Shown here: one piece after another, positions 1-13,249 of the stretch
Position numbering within the stretch: the first letter of the stretch is position 1
Layout: every line of letters begins with the position of its first letter
DNA from: Zonotrichia leucophrys gambelii
Lineage: Eukaryota > Chordata > Aves > Passeriformes > Passerellidae
Assembly: GCF_028769735.1 (NCBI RefSeq)
Contig: NC_088173.1
Span: 16,866,038-16,930,037 of the forward strand
Length of the DNA stretch: 64,000 bases
Direction: 5' to 3'
Notes under the pieces: model-generated
Databases searched by the model: none
What the model was told of the DNA's origin: nothing
What the model saw: the letters and a program-made list of their open reading frames with translations, nothing else
Translations under genes and position numbers: made by a program

Positions 1-752
1 GCAGCTGTTACTTAGCCAGACTTTGAAGTAAGCATTAGACCTTAATTGTTGCATATTGGTCAGTGCTAAAGACAGTCCAGTCTTCTTCTGACTGGAGATG
101 AGATTTGCATCCTAAAGATTTAACTAAAGTATGAGTTTCAAAGGCAATCTGCCCCAACCCGGTTAATATTTAATGATTTTTTATTTTCTTTCTTCTTCCA
201 TGGACTTCATTAAGTTTTCTTAGTGTAAGTGGGGTAATAACTTTTTAGTCATAGGGATGATCCCCAAAAGACAGTTCTTTTCATATCCTTTTACTCATGG
301 TAATAGTAATATGGAACACTAAGTCGTCTTCTTCTGTGTTCCAGTGCTTTTCCATGGATCTTTCGTAAATCTAACTTCTTCAAATGTGAAATTTCCCTGT
401 AAAAGGTGTTTTGTTTTGTTACCTATTCAGTTTGGACAGAAGACTAGTGGGGAAGGAGAATAGTGCCAGTCTGGATTGACACAGATAAGTACAGTGACTG
501 GAACAAAACTGAGCAGCTGCTCCCTGGTAGATCTGTGTTACTGAGGACATAAGGTGCCATCATAAACACCCAGGTCGGTGCACCTGTAGTGCACAAGGGC
601 AAACTAAGTGATCTCTGAAGTCCTGAAAATAAGCTTACCTTTTTTATAAGTTTGAATCTGGCAAGCTGACAGTGTGTACCTACACTCTGACCTAAAACTC
701 AAACATAGTCTGTGAGGATGTCACAGGACTTAAATCCACAGATTCCAAAGAT
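1..752. other. Upstream flank, no gene seen
   Basis: AT-rich single-copy-looking DNA. I see no exon, RNA gene or recognisable repeat before the SINE tail that begins near 753. Confidence 0.6.
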
Positions 753-864
753 TTCACAGAATATTCTGAGTTGGAAGGACTCACAAGGATTGTCAAGTCT
801 AAATCTTAAGTGAATAGCCTGCAGAAAAGAGGTGAATTGCGCAGTACATGAGAGATAGAAAGGC
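753..864 (-). repeat. SINE, TguSINE1-like, minus orientation, diverged
   Basis: On the minus strand this reads as the CR1-like tail of the passerine tRNA-Ile-derived SINE: a CTTAAG motif, then a TTGxACTTGAtgATCCTTGTGxGTCC-type stretch, then an AATATTCTGTGA-type end. The same order is seen in the copy at 35381-35504. The tRNA-related head is poorly preserved. Weak GCTCT...AGCTA similarity to the tRNA A-box region appears beyond the adjacent LTR (about 1209-1231), so the LTR at 871 may have landed inside the SINE, but the spacing is longer than expected. The family name is from memory of the consensus. Confidence 0.55.
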
Positions 865-870
865 AAATAT

Positions 871-1169
871 TGTGAAGGAATAGAATGTAAGAGAATAGTG
901 CAGAAGGCAGTCTCACACCTGAGGAGTTGCAGCTGTACCAATCACCAAAGATTAGGAGCAGGCCTGCCCTTAATGGGCCGCAGCTGTGTCCAGTAAGAAG
1001 ACGAGTGCTACAAAAGAGTGGGGTAGCTAGGTGAGGAGAGATGGAGTTTGTTGGCTGCGCTGTGAAGAGAGTTGGAGTTGTTGGCTGTGAAGAAGGAGTC
1101 ACTGCTGTGAGGAGCTGCCCATGGGAAATCACTGAGATGGCATGAGAGCTTTGCAATATGATTACAACA
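871..1169 (+). mobile_element. Solo LTR, family A copy 1 (299 bp), 6-bp target duplication
   Basis: The element starts TGTGAAGG and ends ATTACAACA. It is flanked on both sides by the direct repeat AAATAT (865-870 and 1170-1175), the 6-bp duplication typical of alpha/betaretrovirus-like (ERVK) integrases. It aligns along nearly its whole length with 57648-57915. Compared with that copy it has an extra internal segment of about 30 bp that looks like a local tandem duplication (the GTTGGCTG...GTGAAGA unit appears twice, about 1050-1110). No primer-binding site or internal viral region follows, so it is a solo LTR left by recombination. Orientation is tentative: CTACAAAAG (about 1010-1018) could be a TATA-like box. 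I cannot name the subfamily. Confidence 0.8.
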
Positions 1170-1175
1170 AAATAT

Positions 1176-4100
1176 TGTACATCTAAAGGAACAAAATACT
1201 CCATCTTACTAATGCTCTCTCTAGCTATAGTGATCCTCAATGTCCAAAACCTGTCACTGGGTGTGTGGTCTGGTAGTTTTGTTACCATAGCATAATTCAG
1301 CACTAACACAAAAAACCCACAAATTTCTCATGCAAGAAAATGCCTTTGTACTGTTTTGTGGAGCATCCTGAAATGCACTATAATTAATATTGTTTTCAGA
1401 AAATGTAAAGATAATAGATGCATTTTCAGTACTTAAGGCTCACCCTATTGTGTAAGATAGGCTACTTAGCCATAGAGCCATACATCTGAATAATTATTCC
1501 ATGACTTTTGGCTTATACCATTTCTTTTTACAATTAGTCTGGTGACAGCTTGAATGAAAATTAGTTGAGTGACATTAGCTAGATGAATAGCATTCATCTA
1601 GTTATTAATAGACCTTGAAAATATTTCTGTCTTCTGGAATCATTCAGCTATTTTCTTTGGCAGCTAATGTCTTAATGAAAATTAAGATCATAAAGGTTAT
1701 GCTTCTGTTCTTACTCAGTTCATTTAGTGCCTTTTGAGAGCTGTGTTTTTGATTCCAAAAAGTGTTGTACTATTTGCTCTATATTATATCACTGGGCTTA
1801 ATAAATGCAATAATAAACATTAAAAAATCATAATAAATATTTGTTTTCAAAGAATGAACATTACTTGTGTGTGCACCTGTTCGGATAATACTGTACATAT
1901 GTGTTTGTATACATATATATAAAACAGTTACATGCATTTGAATAAAAAATTAATAAATAAAAAGATAGTAATCTCTTTTCCAAGATTGAATCTTAAATAA
2001 TGTAGTTTTATTTGCACCTCAGCTTCTGGATTGGAAAATGGCATTTGTTGCCATTTTGGATATAACTGAAACTGGAATGTGAGCTGATTGTTTTTTCCAG
2101 TACTGATATACAGTGATGGAAGCAGATCATCAGATAGACACTTAAAGCATCTAATTTACACTGGAATTTAATGGTAAAATGCTATTTTCATATATCCACC
2201 AAAGCAAGGTTTACTTCATAATATTCTAATAAACTCTCCAATAATATCTGAATTTAAACAACAATTAATATAAACACAGCTAACATTGCGAACCAGTTGA
2301 AAACAGTTCATAGTATCTTTTGCTACACGAACTAACATATAGTCATTCAGTGATTATGTAATCATCTCTGGTGGAGATAACACAATAGAGCGCACTTAAT
2401 TAGAAGGGATAATTGCTATGATAATAACTAAATAAAGATGTGACTCTTTAGGGTTCAGATTGGTTGCTGGAATCATAATGACTTTTTAAATTTTTTTTTT
2501 TGTACTCCAGCTTTATTTCACTTTTGCAAAAGATTTTTCTATTTATCTTACACTTAAGCTTACCAAAAGCATGCAGTGAAAAAGGAAATGCAAGCTACAA
2601 AAAGCTGCAATTCATATTGCAGTCATAATTTGTCTTGATTCATTGCTTTATAGTATCTCTAGGTTAGAATTTGCAGCACCCTGTAGAAAGAGTGTCAGAA
2701 ATCCTTATTAGAAAGATGATGTGAATGAATCTGCCTCCTGCATTGTGGCTCACTGACATCTACCTTGAACATGAGTATTTATTTTCAGTCTGAAGTTTGG
2801 TGTCTGTAATTAAATTTCTGGATCTGGATCTAGATTTGTCTGGTAATTTTTTTTTTTTTTTAATGTTGTGAGTAAAGAGTCTTTTAAGGTTTGAGGAATA
2901 TGGAAAAAAGTACATTTGCTGAATGAGAGTGTTCAAAACATCTGATTTCATAATGGTTGTGATTTTTAGAAATGATGATGTTGAAACCTAATCATACACA
3001 TTTAATAGAAAATTTCATTTTTTGCAACCTTTGCTTATGGTACAGCTTGCAGAAGTCCTAGGGGTAGAACAGCGATAGAAATGTCCAAATATTTGATTCT
3101 CTAGATTTTCTGCAATAGACTAGGGGCCTGTGTGTCACAACATTCACACCAAGAAATTATAACTGATATTTTTTTCTTTACTGCAGATGTGGCCCTACCA
3201 TCTCTAACACAAGGATGTGATTTGGATTCCAATTGATTTTTTTAGCTCCTACTTGTTAATGCAAATTATTGTACATCAATGTGACAAGTATTATGGACAT
3301 ATCCTTATGAGAGACAATAGAATGACAAATATCTATTTAGATGACACATAATTTATGCCATAATTTATGAGGAGAAAATTCCTCACGTAGTTTTACTTAG
3401 AAGAGAAATATAAGGAGATATGGATTTGGAGCCTGTAATTTCAGTGTTATTTCTGTCAGACAAACTCACCAAATCACAAATGAGTGTAGGTTGAGATAAA
3501 ACAACTCCAATTAACACCATGACAAGTGTTTAAGTCCAGATAATTTATTTCATGCTTGCAGAAGGTGTAGAAGGTGAGAAGTGGAGATTTGGACAGGTAG
3601 TAATTATTAAGTGATTAAATACAGTAATTTATCTTGAAAACAGAGATACAAATAAAGTAACAGAAATGACTGAGGTTTGGTCTTGCACTGAGTTTCGTGT
3701 TAATGTAGCAACTTTTCTGGGTCCTAGGTCACCAAGTGGCTCTCATAATAAAGTTATGAATATCAAATCTCTGTTACTAATCTTCAGACATTTCTAAACT
3801 TTCTTTCTTATCATTCTGTTGCACTGATGCCACATAGCCCTGCTTAGATTCTTATTTTTGTGCCTGTTTCATATGTTAATGCATTGCTGTTTTGATCCTT
3901 TTTGTGATAGAGGATTCTTTTTAATGGTTGAAATAATAGTACTCTGGGGCATGGTCCATGTCTCTGATTTTTTCTTTTAACAGTGCATGATGCTGCAGGT
4001 CTGTGCTACTTCACTGCCACATGTTAACTGGAAAAATGTTGTGGTTTGCTTCCACTTTCCATGTAATTAATATTCCTGGCTGAATAGGAACTCAATATTG

Positions 4101-5189
4101 TATACTTCAAATTCTGTATAAGAACTCCAAGGGAAAAAGATCAGATAAATAGTATGGTATCTTTATCAATATTTATTATAGAAAGTTCTACATATGCTGA
4201 AGTGCATATGTTACATATGTTAGATATACTGAAAGTGGGATCATCAGGTTCTGCTAATTAGTAGACAAGATGCTGTTCACATTACAGTTTAATGAAAATG
4301 AAAATTTTGTGTCGCCTTTTTTCATAGGTTATGCCATCTGGCTCCACTTTTATTCAGTGCATGAACAGCATTAACTTTTAATTTTTATCATGTACAAAGT
4401 GCTAAATTAATTCCTTTATTTCCTGTGTCTCCTAAATTGTTAGCCTAATTAAGAGCTCACTTAGCAGAGTATTGCATATTAATCACATGGCCTCTTTCAC
4501 TAACATGCTAATTTACTAGAATAAAATAACACTGTAACACTTCAAGATTTAGAACTTCCATAGTGTTTCTATTCATATCTAATATCTAATTCTCAGAATT
4601 ATCAGCAGATCTCATCACCCAGTATTACTATGGATTTAAATATGTGGCATCAGTGTTCAGTGATGGAATTTTAACTTTCTTCATGTTTATATTGCTTCCA
4701 ATCTCTCTTCTTTAAAGATGTGTCAGCTGCATAATACAAAGTTGGACCTTCTTCAGAAAGAGGATTTTCTGTTACTTTAGTATGCAATTTTATTTGGGGA
4801 AATATGAGATAGTGTATATGTGCTTTTAAAATTTAAATCCAAAGCCTCCCAGGTTTATGAGGTCAAGTCTCAAAATTAATTTCTTTCTAATGACTGTATT
4901 ATTTAATTAGTTTTTGCTTTTGCAGATAATACTAGATGTGCATGTGATGATTTCTTTTTTACCAAAACAGCTTTTATTGCATTATTAATTCAATAGAATG
5001 GTCACAGAAAAAGCTGTTTTTCTCCCCATTGTGTCTCCAACTCAGTAAGATAATGTGAATTTTAATAATTGAATGGTTCTTCCAGAAACAATTGGCTTGA
5101 CCATACTTTTGAAAATATAGATGGGCTTTATATACCTTGATACTTGAAGGCTGATTTCTACATGCTGAACTTAGGTTGTCAGGATGAGT
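1176..5189. other. Intergenic or upstream intronic DNA, nothing recognised
   Basis: AT-rich sequence with short A and T homopolymers (for example T runs near 2490 and 2850). The short ORFs here have no recognisable protein features. No CR1, LTR, tRNA or satellite was seen. Confidence 0.6.
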
Positions 5190-5715
5190 AATTGCAGCCC
5201 TGGTGAAGCTGAATCTGGAATGTGTGTCCAGTTCTGGGCTTCTCAGTACAAGAGACATGGAACTCCTGGAGCGAGTCCAGTGAAGGGTGACAAAGATGAT
5301 TGAGGGGCTGGAGCATCTCTCTTATGAGGAAAGACGGAGGGAGCTGGGCCTGTTCTGCCTTGAGAAGGGACAGCTGAAGGGGGCCTTATCAATGTCTGTC
5401 AGTGTCTGAAGGGAGGGTGCCAAGAGGGTGGAGCCAGGCTCTGCTCAGTGGTGCCAAGCATTAGGGCAAGAGGCAGTGGGGAGAAAGTGATTGACAGGAA
5501 GTTACAACTGAACATGAGGAAGAACATCTTTACTGTGCAATTGTCTGAGCACTGGAACAGATTTCCCAGAGAGTTTGTGAAGTCTCCCTCACTGAAAGTA
5601 TTGCAGAACTGTCTGGATAAAATCCTGCGCCATGGGCTCTAGGATGGTCCTGCTGGAGAAAGGAGGTTGGACACGATGACTCACTGTGGTCCTTTCCAGC
5701 ATTACTTATTCCACA
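5190..5715 (+). mobile_element. CR1 LINE, 5'-truncated 3' portion
   Basis: The hallmark order of the CR1 3' region is present on the + strand: a GTGTCCAGTTCTGGGCT stretch (about 5224), GGAGCGAGTCCAG (about 5268), GAGGGGCTGGAGCATCTCTC (about 5302), GAGCTGGGCCTGTTCTGCCT, AGGAAGAACATCTTTACTG, GAGCACTGGAACAG and a final TTGGACACGATGACTCACTGTGGTCC-type block. This is the C-terminal end of ORF2 and the 3' UTR of an avian CR1. The 64-codon frame inside it is part of the dead element and not a gene. The usual 8-bp terminal repeats are not clear. Confidence 0.93.
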
Positions 5716-8700
5716 ACACTGTGAATTTCCCTAGGCGAACTGGCCATGAAATACATGCGGCTTACAAATGCTGGAGTAGATCCTAAGAGTTTGTAAATAT
5801 TGGTTTTCAGCAGGGTTAGTGTCACAGGTTATGGTTTATATTGTGTAGTCGGATATCTCTGCAAGTCCAACACTGCCTTCAGTCTATTTCATATGCTATC
5901 AAAACTGTATCTTTTAGTTCATGAGTGGGCTTGGCAAATGATGTGCTTCATTCAAACCATATTAATAATTTTCAGCTTTTTTGGATTCATTCTATGATTC
6001 TAGTCTCATTCTCCATGTTTGGGAGAAGAAATACTTAGACACCCTCCTAACTGTCAAAACATGCATTCTATTTATGCGCCTTTTGTCACTTCTGTCTTAT
6101 CCTGAAGAGATATAAGAAAAGTCTGCAAAAGCCTTTTCGTTTTAAGAACCAACTTTATTAGGTTTTTTAAAAAACCCTTGTAAAACAGAAGTAGTAGCTC
6201 CTGAAAATTGGCATAAGATTTCTAATATTGGAAAAGAATGGAGTAAAAGAAATAAGTATTTCTATTCTCATCAGTATGGCTCTGACCTCAGTCAAGAGAT
6301 TAAATATTTCTTCTGAGACTTCGTTAATCAGAAACTGAAAATATTTAATGCAGTCAAGTGGGGTTAAAGGAAAGTAGATCTTGCCTGACAAAATTATATG
6401 AAATGATATATTTAAAAGCAGACAAGGGGTGCTGGAAATCAGTGGCCTTAAAAATGTGATACAATTTTAAAATTATACAGCCTAGAGCAGAAGTTGGTTG
6501 ATTCCTCCCGAATTAATTTTAAAGGGTATATAGGCACCTACAGGGTGTATTTTAAGTGATCCTCTGAGAGCATTGATTGTGAAATGTTTAAGGCTTTTTT
6601 TTTTTTTTTTGAGATCTGGAACAAAATATGAAATCACAGGTTATAATGAAACACCCAGAGAATGCAGTGCAGCTTTTGGCCTAAAAGAAAAGATCTGAGA
6701 TGGTCACTTTCTGAAATATGATAGAATAAAAGAAAACCTGACACTAGAAAACTGTTTAGTCTCATCAATATAACATACAGTTGAAAGCTGAAAATCTTTT
6801 TCAGGTGAATGTTTACCAGACAGAGCTTTAATGGTACAGGGAGTCTTGTGTTGTGATGGTTCTCTGCTGACCTGGAAATGACAAAGCGTCCATGGACAGG
6901 TATTTAATTTCCTTTTGGGAAGAGAAACGGAATTTTGCGATTTCAATGAGGATCAATTTTGGCAAGCTTTGCTGCATGTGCCTGCACCTCATGGCATATG
7001 GTCTGCCTGCATTTTGATGGCTTTGAATTTGGCAAGATTTTTTTTTTTTTTTTTTTTAAGTATCCATGCCATGTCCCTCATATCTTCCCCTCTAAGTTGT
7101 GTCTTCCTCCTTGACTTTTTCCCCTGCTTTTGCAACATCTGTGAGCTTAGTTTTGGCATGTTTTGGTACTTTGCCCTGCACCTGATCTCACAGACCATTT
7201 TCTGCTAGTCACTAAATGTCTCAATTTTCTGTTTTTTTGGTTTCTTTTTTTCAGTTGCATTTCATTTGATCCTATCTCCTTTCTAATGTGTTTGTAAGCC
7301 TTTCTTTTCAGGTTTGCAAGTTTCCATTTCCCTTCCCGATAGCTTGGTCTGTAGTAGCAGCAGACTGTTGGAACAGGATTGCGTTATGGTGCATTGTTCT
7401 GCAAGTATTCAATACCCATTGAAAAGAACCTACATGCAAATATTACTCTTATGTAAATTTTCCCTTGTTTCAGCTATTGCCAATTATTTCTCTCCCCTTT
7501 GCACAAGATTTATACCAACATAGGACACCACCAAAAGAGTGTTTAGAAGTCCATAGAAATGTTAATCTTGCAATGATGCCTTTCTTCTTTCTCCAGGAGG
7601 ACCCTTTTTGCCATTTCTTTCTCCAGCTCCAGTGGGAAGGGACCTGGAGACCTATCTTTATCTCACCCAAGAAAATACAGTGCTTCTTTATCAATTTTAA
7701 GGGCACTGCAGCATTACCTAGTTGCTGTTTTAGAAATCTTACCTCTTACTGGATTAGTGGCAGTGTTCTTCTCCACGAGCTAATAGAGAAAGAATATTTT
7801 AGATAATAAATGATGTCTAAATTTCTGCTGCAGAAGTTAACCTTGGAGTCTGGCATGTATGCTTTACTTGGGAAAAGGATATCAATAAATAATCAATATC
7901 TGGGCAATTTTACAACTGAAAAGGCATGAAAAAAATCAGCTTTAGAAATAGATAAATACATGTCCAATTGATACTGTGAAAGTAAAAGTGTGATTATATC
8001 AATTACAGTTAAGTTATATATCCAAGCCAAATGAAACAAATATAGAAAACAATTTCTGCATTTGGTGAAAAGTTGCCTTAATTTTCCTTGCCATCCACAT
8101 ATTACAATGTCTCAACAATATAAATGTATACTTTAATATTAATAATTTCCCTAACGTCATACATGTAATAGATGTGGTAGTTCTCTTAGAATAGCGTGAA
8201 TAATTCAATTTACTTTGTGGAATTTTTGCTGCATTTTTTAGCATGTTGTCTTGAATCACTACTTACCCAAGTAGATTGTTGATTCTTTTGTACTTTGGTT
8301 CAGGAGGCTGGAATGAGGCCTACTAATTTTGTCTTTAAAACATTCAAACAGAGGGTTATTCTGACTTTAAAGCAGGAGTTGTGTCCATTATACATAACAC
8401 TAGTAAAAAATAGGATAGCTGTCAGTCCAGATTAGAATCTAAAGATGTTTCTACAGAGCTCTTCACTTTTGTGTGTGACTTCTGTCAACTTCCCTTTCTC
8501 ATTTCTGCTTGATGTCAGGGGGAAGGAGTGAAAGGATGTTTATTCATTTCTCACAGCAGTGCTCCCCAACATACATCTTCAGGGTTGTGTTCCTTAAGGT
8601 AACAATTGCCAAAGGTTCAGAGATCTCTCTCAGTGCATTTACAAGCTGTTATACCACTTTTAGTGACATCTTTTCCTTCATGGTGATGGTATAATGGAAA

Positions 8701-9904
8701 ATATGACAATTAGAGTGGAATATATCACCGGAAAGAAGTAGTTAGCAGGGCAATGACAGGACTGTGGGAGGTAGTCATCCACCTTGGCAGTCCCTTCAGA
8801 AAATGACCAAATGAGGGAATAATGTGCTGATGGAACCAAAACTTCATTTCTAATTTTTTTTTTGGTCTCAGGTTAAGCCTATTTTTTTTTTAATACAGTC
8901 TTCTATTTCTTTTGATGTAATCTTTAAGATCAAATTGTGGGAGGACATCAAGTTACTGTCCTGTCTTAGTTAAACAAATGTCTTGGTCTTGACCCTTTTG
9001 GAATTCATAAAGCTGGAGGATTTGCTATTGTTTTTTTTTTTGGCAAGAGTTAGAAAAAATATGTAGTATTATGCTATTAGTAGAAAATTGATCCCAAATA
9101 TGACAAATCATTATCATTTTAGAATCAAAATAAGTCTTACTGAAAATGTTTTAATTTTTTGGTTTTTATTTGATGCATAATTTGAAAATCAAACAGAAAT
9201 GTTTATCTTGAAAATATTTATTCTGCAGTTTTTGTGGACATTTTTGTTGTATTGGTTTTGTTTGTTGTTTGTTTGGGTGTTTTGTTTGGGTTATTTTTGT
9301 TTGATTTTGTTTTAGTTTTGGTATTTTTTTCCCAATAGCCCCATTCCCTCCTCCACTTCATGAAGAGAAAATTGTGTGTGAATTCAGGCTTTACTTTAAT
9401 GTGGGAGATTGGCACATCTTTGCATTGTGTGTTCCCGTTTTCTTCATTTGACAGAATTCTACCAGAGTACCACTTCTTAAAGTTTGGACACTTTATGAAC
9501 CTAAATATATAAATTTCTGGTTTTGAAATATAAATTCAGATCTCTTGTCTCTAAAATATTAAGGTGTTTAATTCTTTCTTCCTCATCACTTTTTAGTCCA
9601 ACATCTTTCATGAGCATTCTTGATAGCAGCAATCAATGCAGCCCTTGATAGGTTCTTTGGGAAAAGTTTGTGTGGTTTATGGTGTGTGTTGCATTCCTCC
9701 CCACGGTCTGTTTTTGTTTTTGTTTTGTTTTTTTTTTGTTGTTGTTGCTGCCTTCTGTAAGCTTTTTCCAAATGAAGGTGATGAGTTGCTTTTCAAAACA
9801 ATCTTTTTCTTCCCCAAAAACTTGTATTTGTCCTCATTAACAGCAGCCCAAGCAAGGCGAATAGCCTTTCCTCAGCAGCTCTGGCACACTCACAAAAATA
9901 CAGC
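5716..9904. other. No gene recognised; low-complexity T/G tracts
   Basis: AT-rich DNA. A T/G-rich tract of the TTTG/TTTTG type lies at about 9240-9330 and another at about 9708-9746. A pure T run lies at about 7040-7057. These tracts create long Lys/Asn/Thr-rich shadow frames on the minus strand that are not genes. Confidence 0.6.
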
Positions 9905-9910
9905 TTGCAG

Positions 9911-10108
9911 GTACTAATTGGTGAGCACAAAAATGAAGGGCATGCATCCATCACAGTTCATACTGGTGGCCTAAACAAGACAGAAGCTCCCAGAATGGCA
10001 TGTCATTGGGCCCAACTGGACATTATTGAAAATGAATGGTTGCTTGCAAACGACACAATTCTGGACATTGAGCATGTAGGGCGAGGCCTGTTTTGCCCAA
10101 GAACCAGG
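9911..10108 (+). other. Exon-like open frame, 66 codons, unknown
   Basis: A frame open across 198 bases is bounded on the left by AG (9909-9910, after GCTTGC) and on the right by a good donor, AGG|GTAAGC (GT at 10109-10110). The interval is exactly 66 codons in phase 0-0. The predicted peptide begins VLIGEHKNEG and ends RGLFCPRTR. It has a balanced composition, two Asn-x-Thr sequons and two cysteines, unlike the low-complexity frames around it. The acceptor lacks a strong pyrimidine tract. I do not recognise the protein. It may be a decayed exon, an exon of an unrecognised transcript, or chance. Confidence 0.25.
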
Positions 10109-10144
10109 GTAAGCTGGAAAGCTAGCAAGGAAGTTTGCTACTAA

Positions 10145-13100
10145 AATTGTATTGCTATGAGCGTTTCACAAAATACTGCACTACAAAGAGGTTTTTCAGA
10201 GTCACCAGATAGCTTGTTCTGACAATTTTTCAGTAAAGATAGCTGCAGGCGCTGTGCTAGTCAGTCAACAAAATTTGGGTTGTGTTTTAGAGAGAAAAAA
10301 AAGAAGCAGATACTGGACTGTCCATACAAATGTGAAGCAGAAAAAATGCCCTGAAGAAACTCACACAAACACTTTGAATAAGAGATAATAAAGAAGGAGG
10401 TCTGTAGTTCCTTTAGTCTTGGTTTGCAATACGTTGGTTATGTATGTGTAAAAAAATAAAACACGTATAAAATAGAAGGAGGTTTTGAAGCATAAAAATA
10501 GTGAAATAATCAATTTTTAAAATGTCTAAATAGGGATTTGCAATGTTTATCAAGACATTGAAACACTTATAATAGACTTATGTATGTCTCTGTTGGATCA
10601 GCTATAAAAATTATTTTCATACAGTAATAGCTGATGTGCAATTAGATGTTCAAGTTTTCAGGTTGAGAATCTAGTTCTCAGCAACCCTGTATCTTCTGGC
10701 TGTCTTTATGGAATGGTATGTGTATTTGAACATGTTGTCTTTTTATTATGTTCCCAAATAATTTTGGCTTAATAATCCATTTCAAACATTATTTTCTTTA
10801 ACTCTGTCTGAATCTCTTAATTATAATTTAGTTAGGAAGCTACTTCAGCCTTTATTCTGCTGCGGCATTGCTTATAGTCCCTCTTCAGAGGCCACTTGGA
10901 AAGATGAGGTATGAGTTTTTTTCTAATTAGATAGAAAACATAGTCGGCTGAAAAGTATTCTTCTAATGACTCTGATGCTTTGCTAACGCTTGAACAGAGA
11001 TTTTTTTAAATATAACGTAGCAATATATTATAATGATGTAGCAATAAGTTGCTTTGTTTCTGAAAATTCTCATGTTTCAAGTCATTGTTGATCATCTATT
11101 CAAATGGAATATGATAACATCTCTGTCCTAGAGTAGATAATTTTTCGAGTTTAGCAGTGTGCCTTGCCAGAATTTTTTTAAAGTCTGTGCATTTTATGAT
11201 CACTTATTAGTATTTTAGAGGGGCTGAAGTAGTGAATTTTATTTTTAAAATTAGGACAGAAATCAAGAAAGGGGGAAATGATTTAAAGTGGTCACCTTGC
11301 AAGGCAGAGATAGGCATGAATTCTGGAAATACTAGTTGATATGATAGAAAATGAAAGAGCAAGAAATTAGAAAGTTGTGAAATGAGTTGTTTTTGTTGGA
11401 TGACATTGGTAAGGTTTAAAGAGGTGCTGTCAATTATGAAGTTGGATTGGGTCCTGAAATTGTGGTATTGGACAGCTATAGCAGACAGCTTGGGTCCAGA
11501 TAATGTTGTCCAGCTAATGAACCTGACATGTAGTTGAAATTCTGGAATTCTTGAATTTTTTTAAGCTGAGAAAAGCTGGGGAGAATAACAAGACAGAAAT
11601 AAAATTAGGAAGAAGTTGATTTTTTATTTATTGTGTTTCTCTAATTAGTGTTACATAAGAGATCCTGTGTTTCAACAGGTAAAGCTAAAATGATAATTTT
11701 GCTCAGAACAGAGATCTCTGTAAAGAGGCAGTTTAGTGACATAAGAAGACTGGTATATTTTGCTTATTAGGAGACACTGATTCTGTCACCATCTTTATAG
11801 CATAAGTGTGTACTTGAATAAATGTATAAAATATTGGGAGGCTGCCATGAAAAATTTGTGACTGCTTCCATATAATCAACAAAGAGGAAGGAATTTTATA
11901 TATACATACATACACATATATGTAGAAATATGTAAATAACAATGTACAACAGTCTCTGTAAAGTTATATGGATTTTTTTGTAAATGAACTTCTTTAGGCC
12001 AAATAAAATATGTGTGAGAGAATTTTGTAGCTTTGTCATAGTTTTATAAATAACTTTTGGACTTCTGAGAGAAATTATAATAATCATTGCACAGAATAGC
12101 TCTGTTTCTTTCCTGTAGGTACCACTTAGTGAGGTTTTCCTTGTTACATATCAAGAGTAACTATTTGTCTTGTATTCCCTTATCAGTTTGTTTATGGGAA
12201 GACTTCAGAGGAAGAACTTCTATGCTTAAAAAAAAAATACAGCTAGTGTGCTGTTTGTTAGAGAAAAACATTCTTCTGAAGTTTAGTGGCCGTTAATTAT
12301 GTGTTTCTGTTGTCATGGAAATGAGGACTTTTAAATTATTTTTGTAGGTTTATTTGTTCTGCTTTTGCTTTTTATAGCATTCCTTTTATAAATTTAGCTT
12401 CATACTGGCAGTGTTGTGCTTCAGAAAAGAAAAGTTATACTTCCTTTATAACCCTTTAATTCCCTTTTATGTCCACTAGAGTTTGAAGGCTAAAAGGCTG
12501 AGAAAGAACAAATATGGGGAGATAAGAAGATACTGTGTGTGTACTTCACCTTGTAGAACGGAGTCTCAATCTGGCAGGAAAAAGAAGGCATTGTTGCAAT
12601 GAAGCATGCAGTGGTAAAGTAAAAATTGGATTGGACTAAATACTAGATATTGTTAACACTTTCCATCTCATACAGATGTGAGTTGCAAAGTTACTGATGG
12701 AGGCCATGAGAGCAATCCAGTTTTTACTGTGTCTGTTTTCTGCCATTGACTGAACAGAAGTTTTTTTCCTTTGTGTTTAAATACAGTGTCATATTTTTTA
12801 CAGTTCTTTCATACTTGTTTTATCTGGGTCTTGATGATAAGAAAAGGGATTCAAACATAAATGTGGTTAATGCTATTTACAGAATAATTAGAAAGTGACT
12901 TTAATGCATTAATCCTATGTCAATTCTGATGTCAGGAACCCTTGAGGCCTGTCAGCATCAGACAGACTTCTTCAAGATGTCCATGACACATTACACAGAA
13001 TTTCCCTCTGTGTTGAGGTTCAGCATATCTGACCACCTGCCATGCTTTTATATTTTTCTTCCTCACCATTAAATTTATCAGTTAAAAATGGTCTATTTCA

Positions 13101-13186
13101 TCACAATAAAGCCAATAATTTGTGATCTAATGAGTGTGAAATGTCCGTGAAGGACATGTAATACATGTCAGAACATCAGACAGGAC
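10145..13186. other. No gene recognised
   Basis: AT-rich DNA with an alternating TA/CA-rich patch at about 11895-11945. No repeat family, exon or RNA gene is recognisable. Confidence 0.6.
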
Positions 13187-13249
13187 CATCTGCACATCCT
13201 CCTGTAACATCTGCACATCCTTCTGCAACACCTGCAAGCTACCATGACA
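13187..13249 (+). repeat. 21-bp tandem repeat, about 3 units
   Basis: Units at 13187-13207 and 13208-13228 both begin CATCTGCACATCC and differ at two positions. A third, decayed unit (CACCTGCAAG...) follows. The repeat is in frame with a 76-codon ORF and gives a Ser-Ala-His-Pro type repeat, but nothing else supports coding. Confidence 0.7.

Noticed and set aside
806..1309. 167-codon frame on the minus strand
   Set aside because: It spans the solo LTR 871-1169 and its flanks. It has no ATG-supported gene structure and no recognisable domain.
9218..9415. Lys/Thr/Asn-rich minus-strand frame resembling a low-complexity protein
   Set aside because: It is produced by a T/G-rich simple tract on the + strand. 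No other coding evidence.
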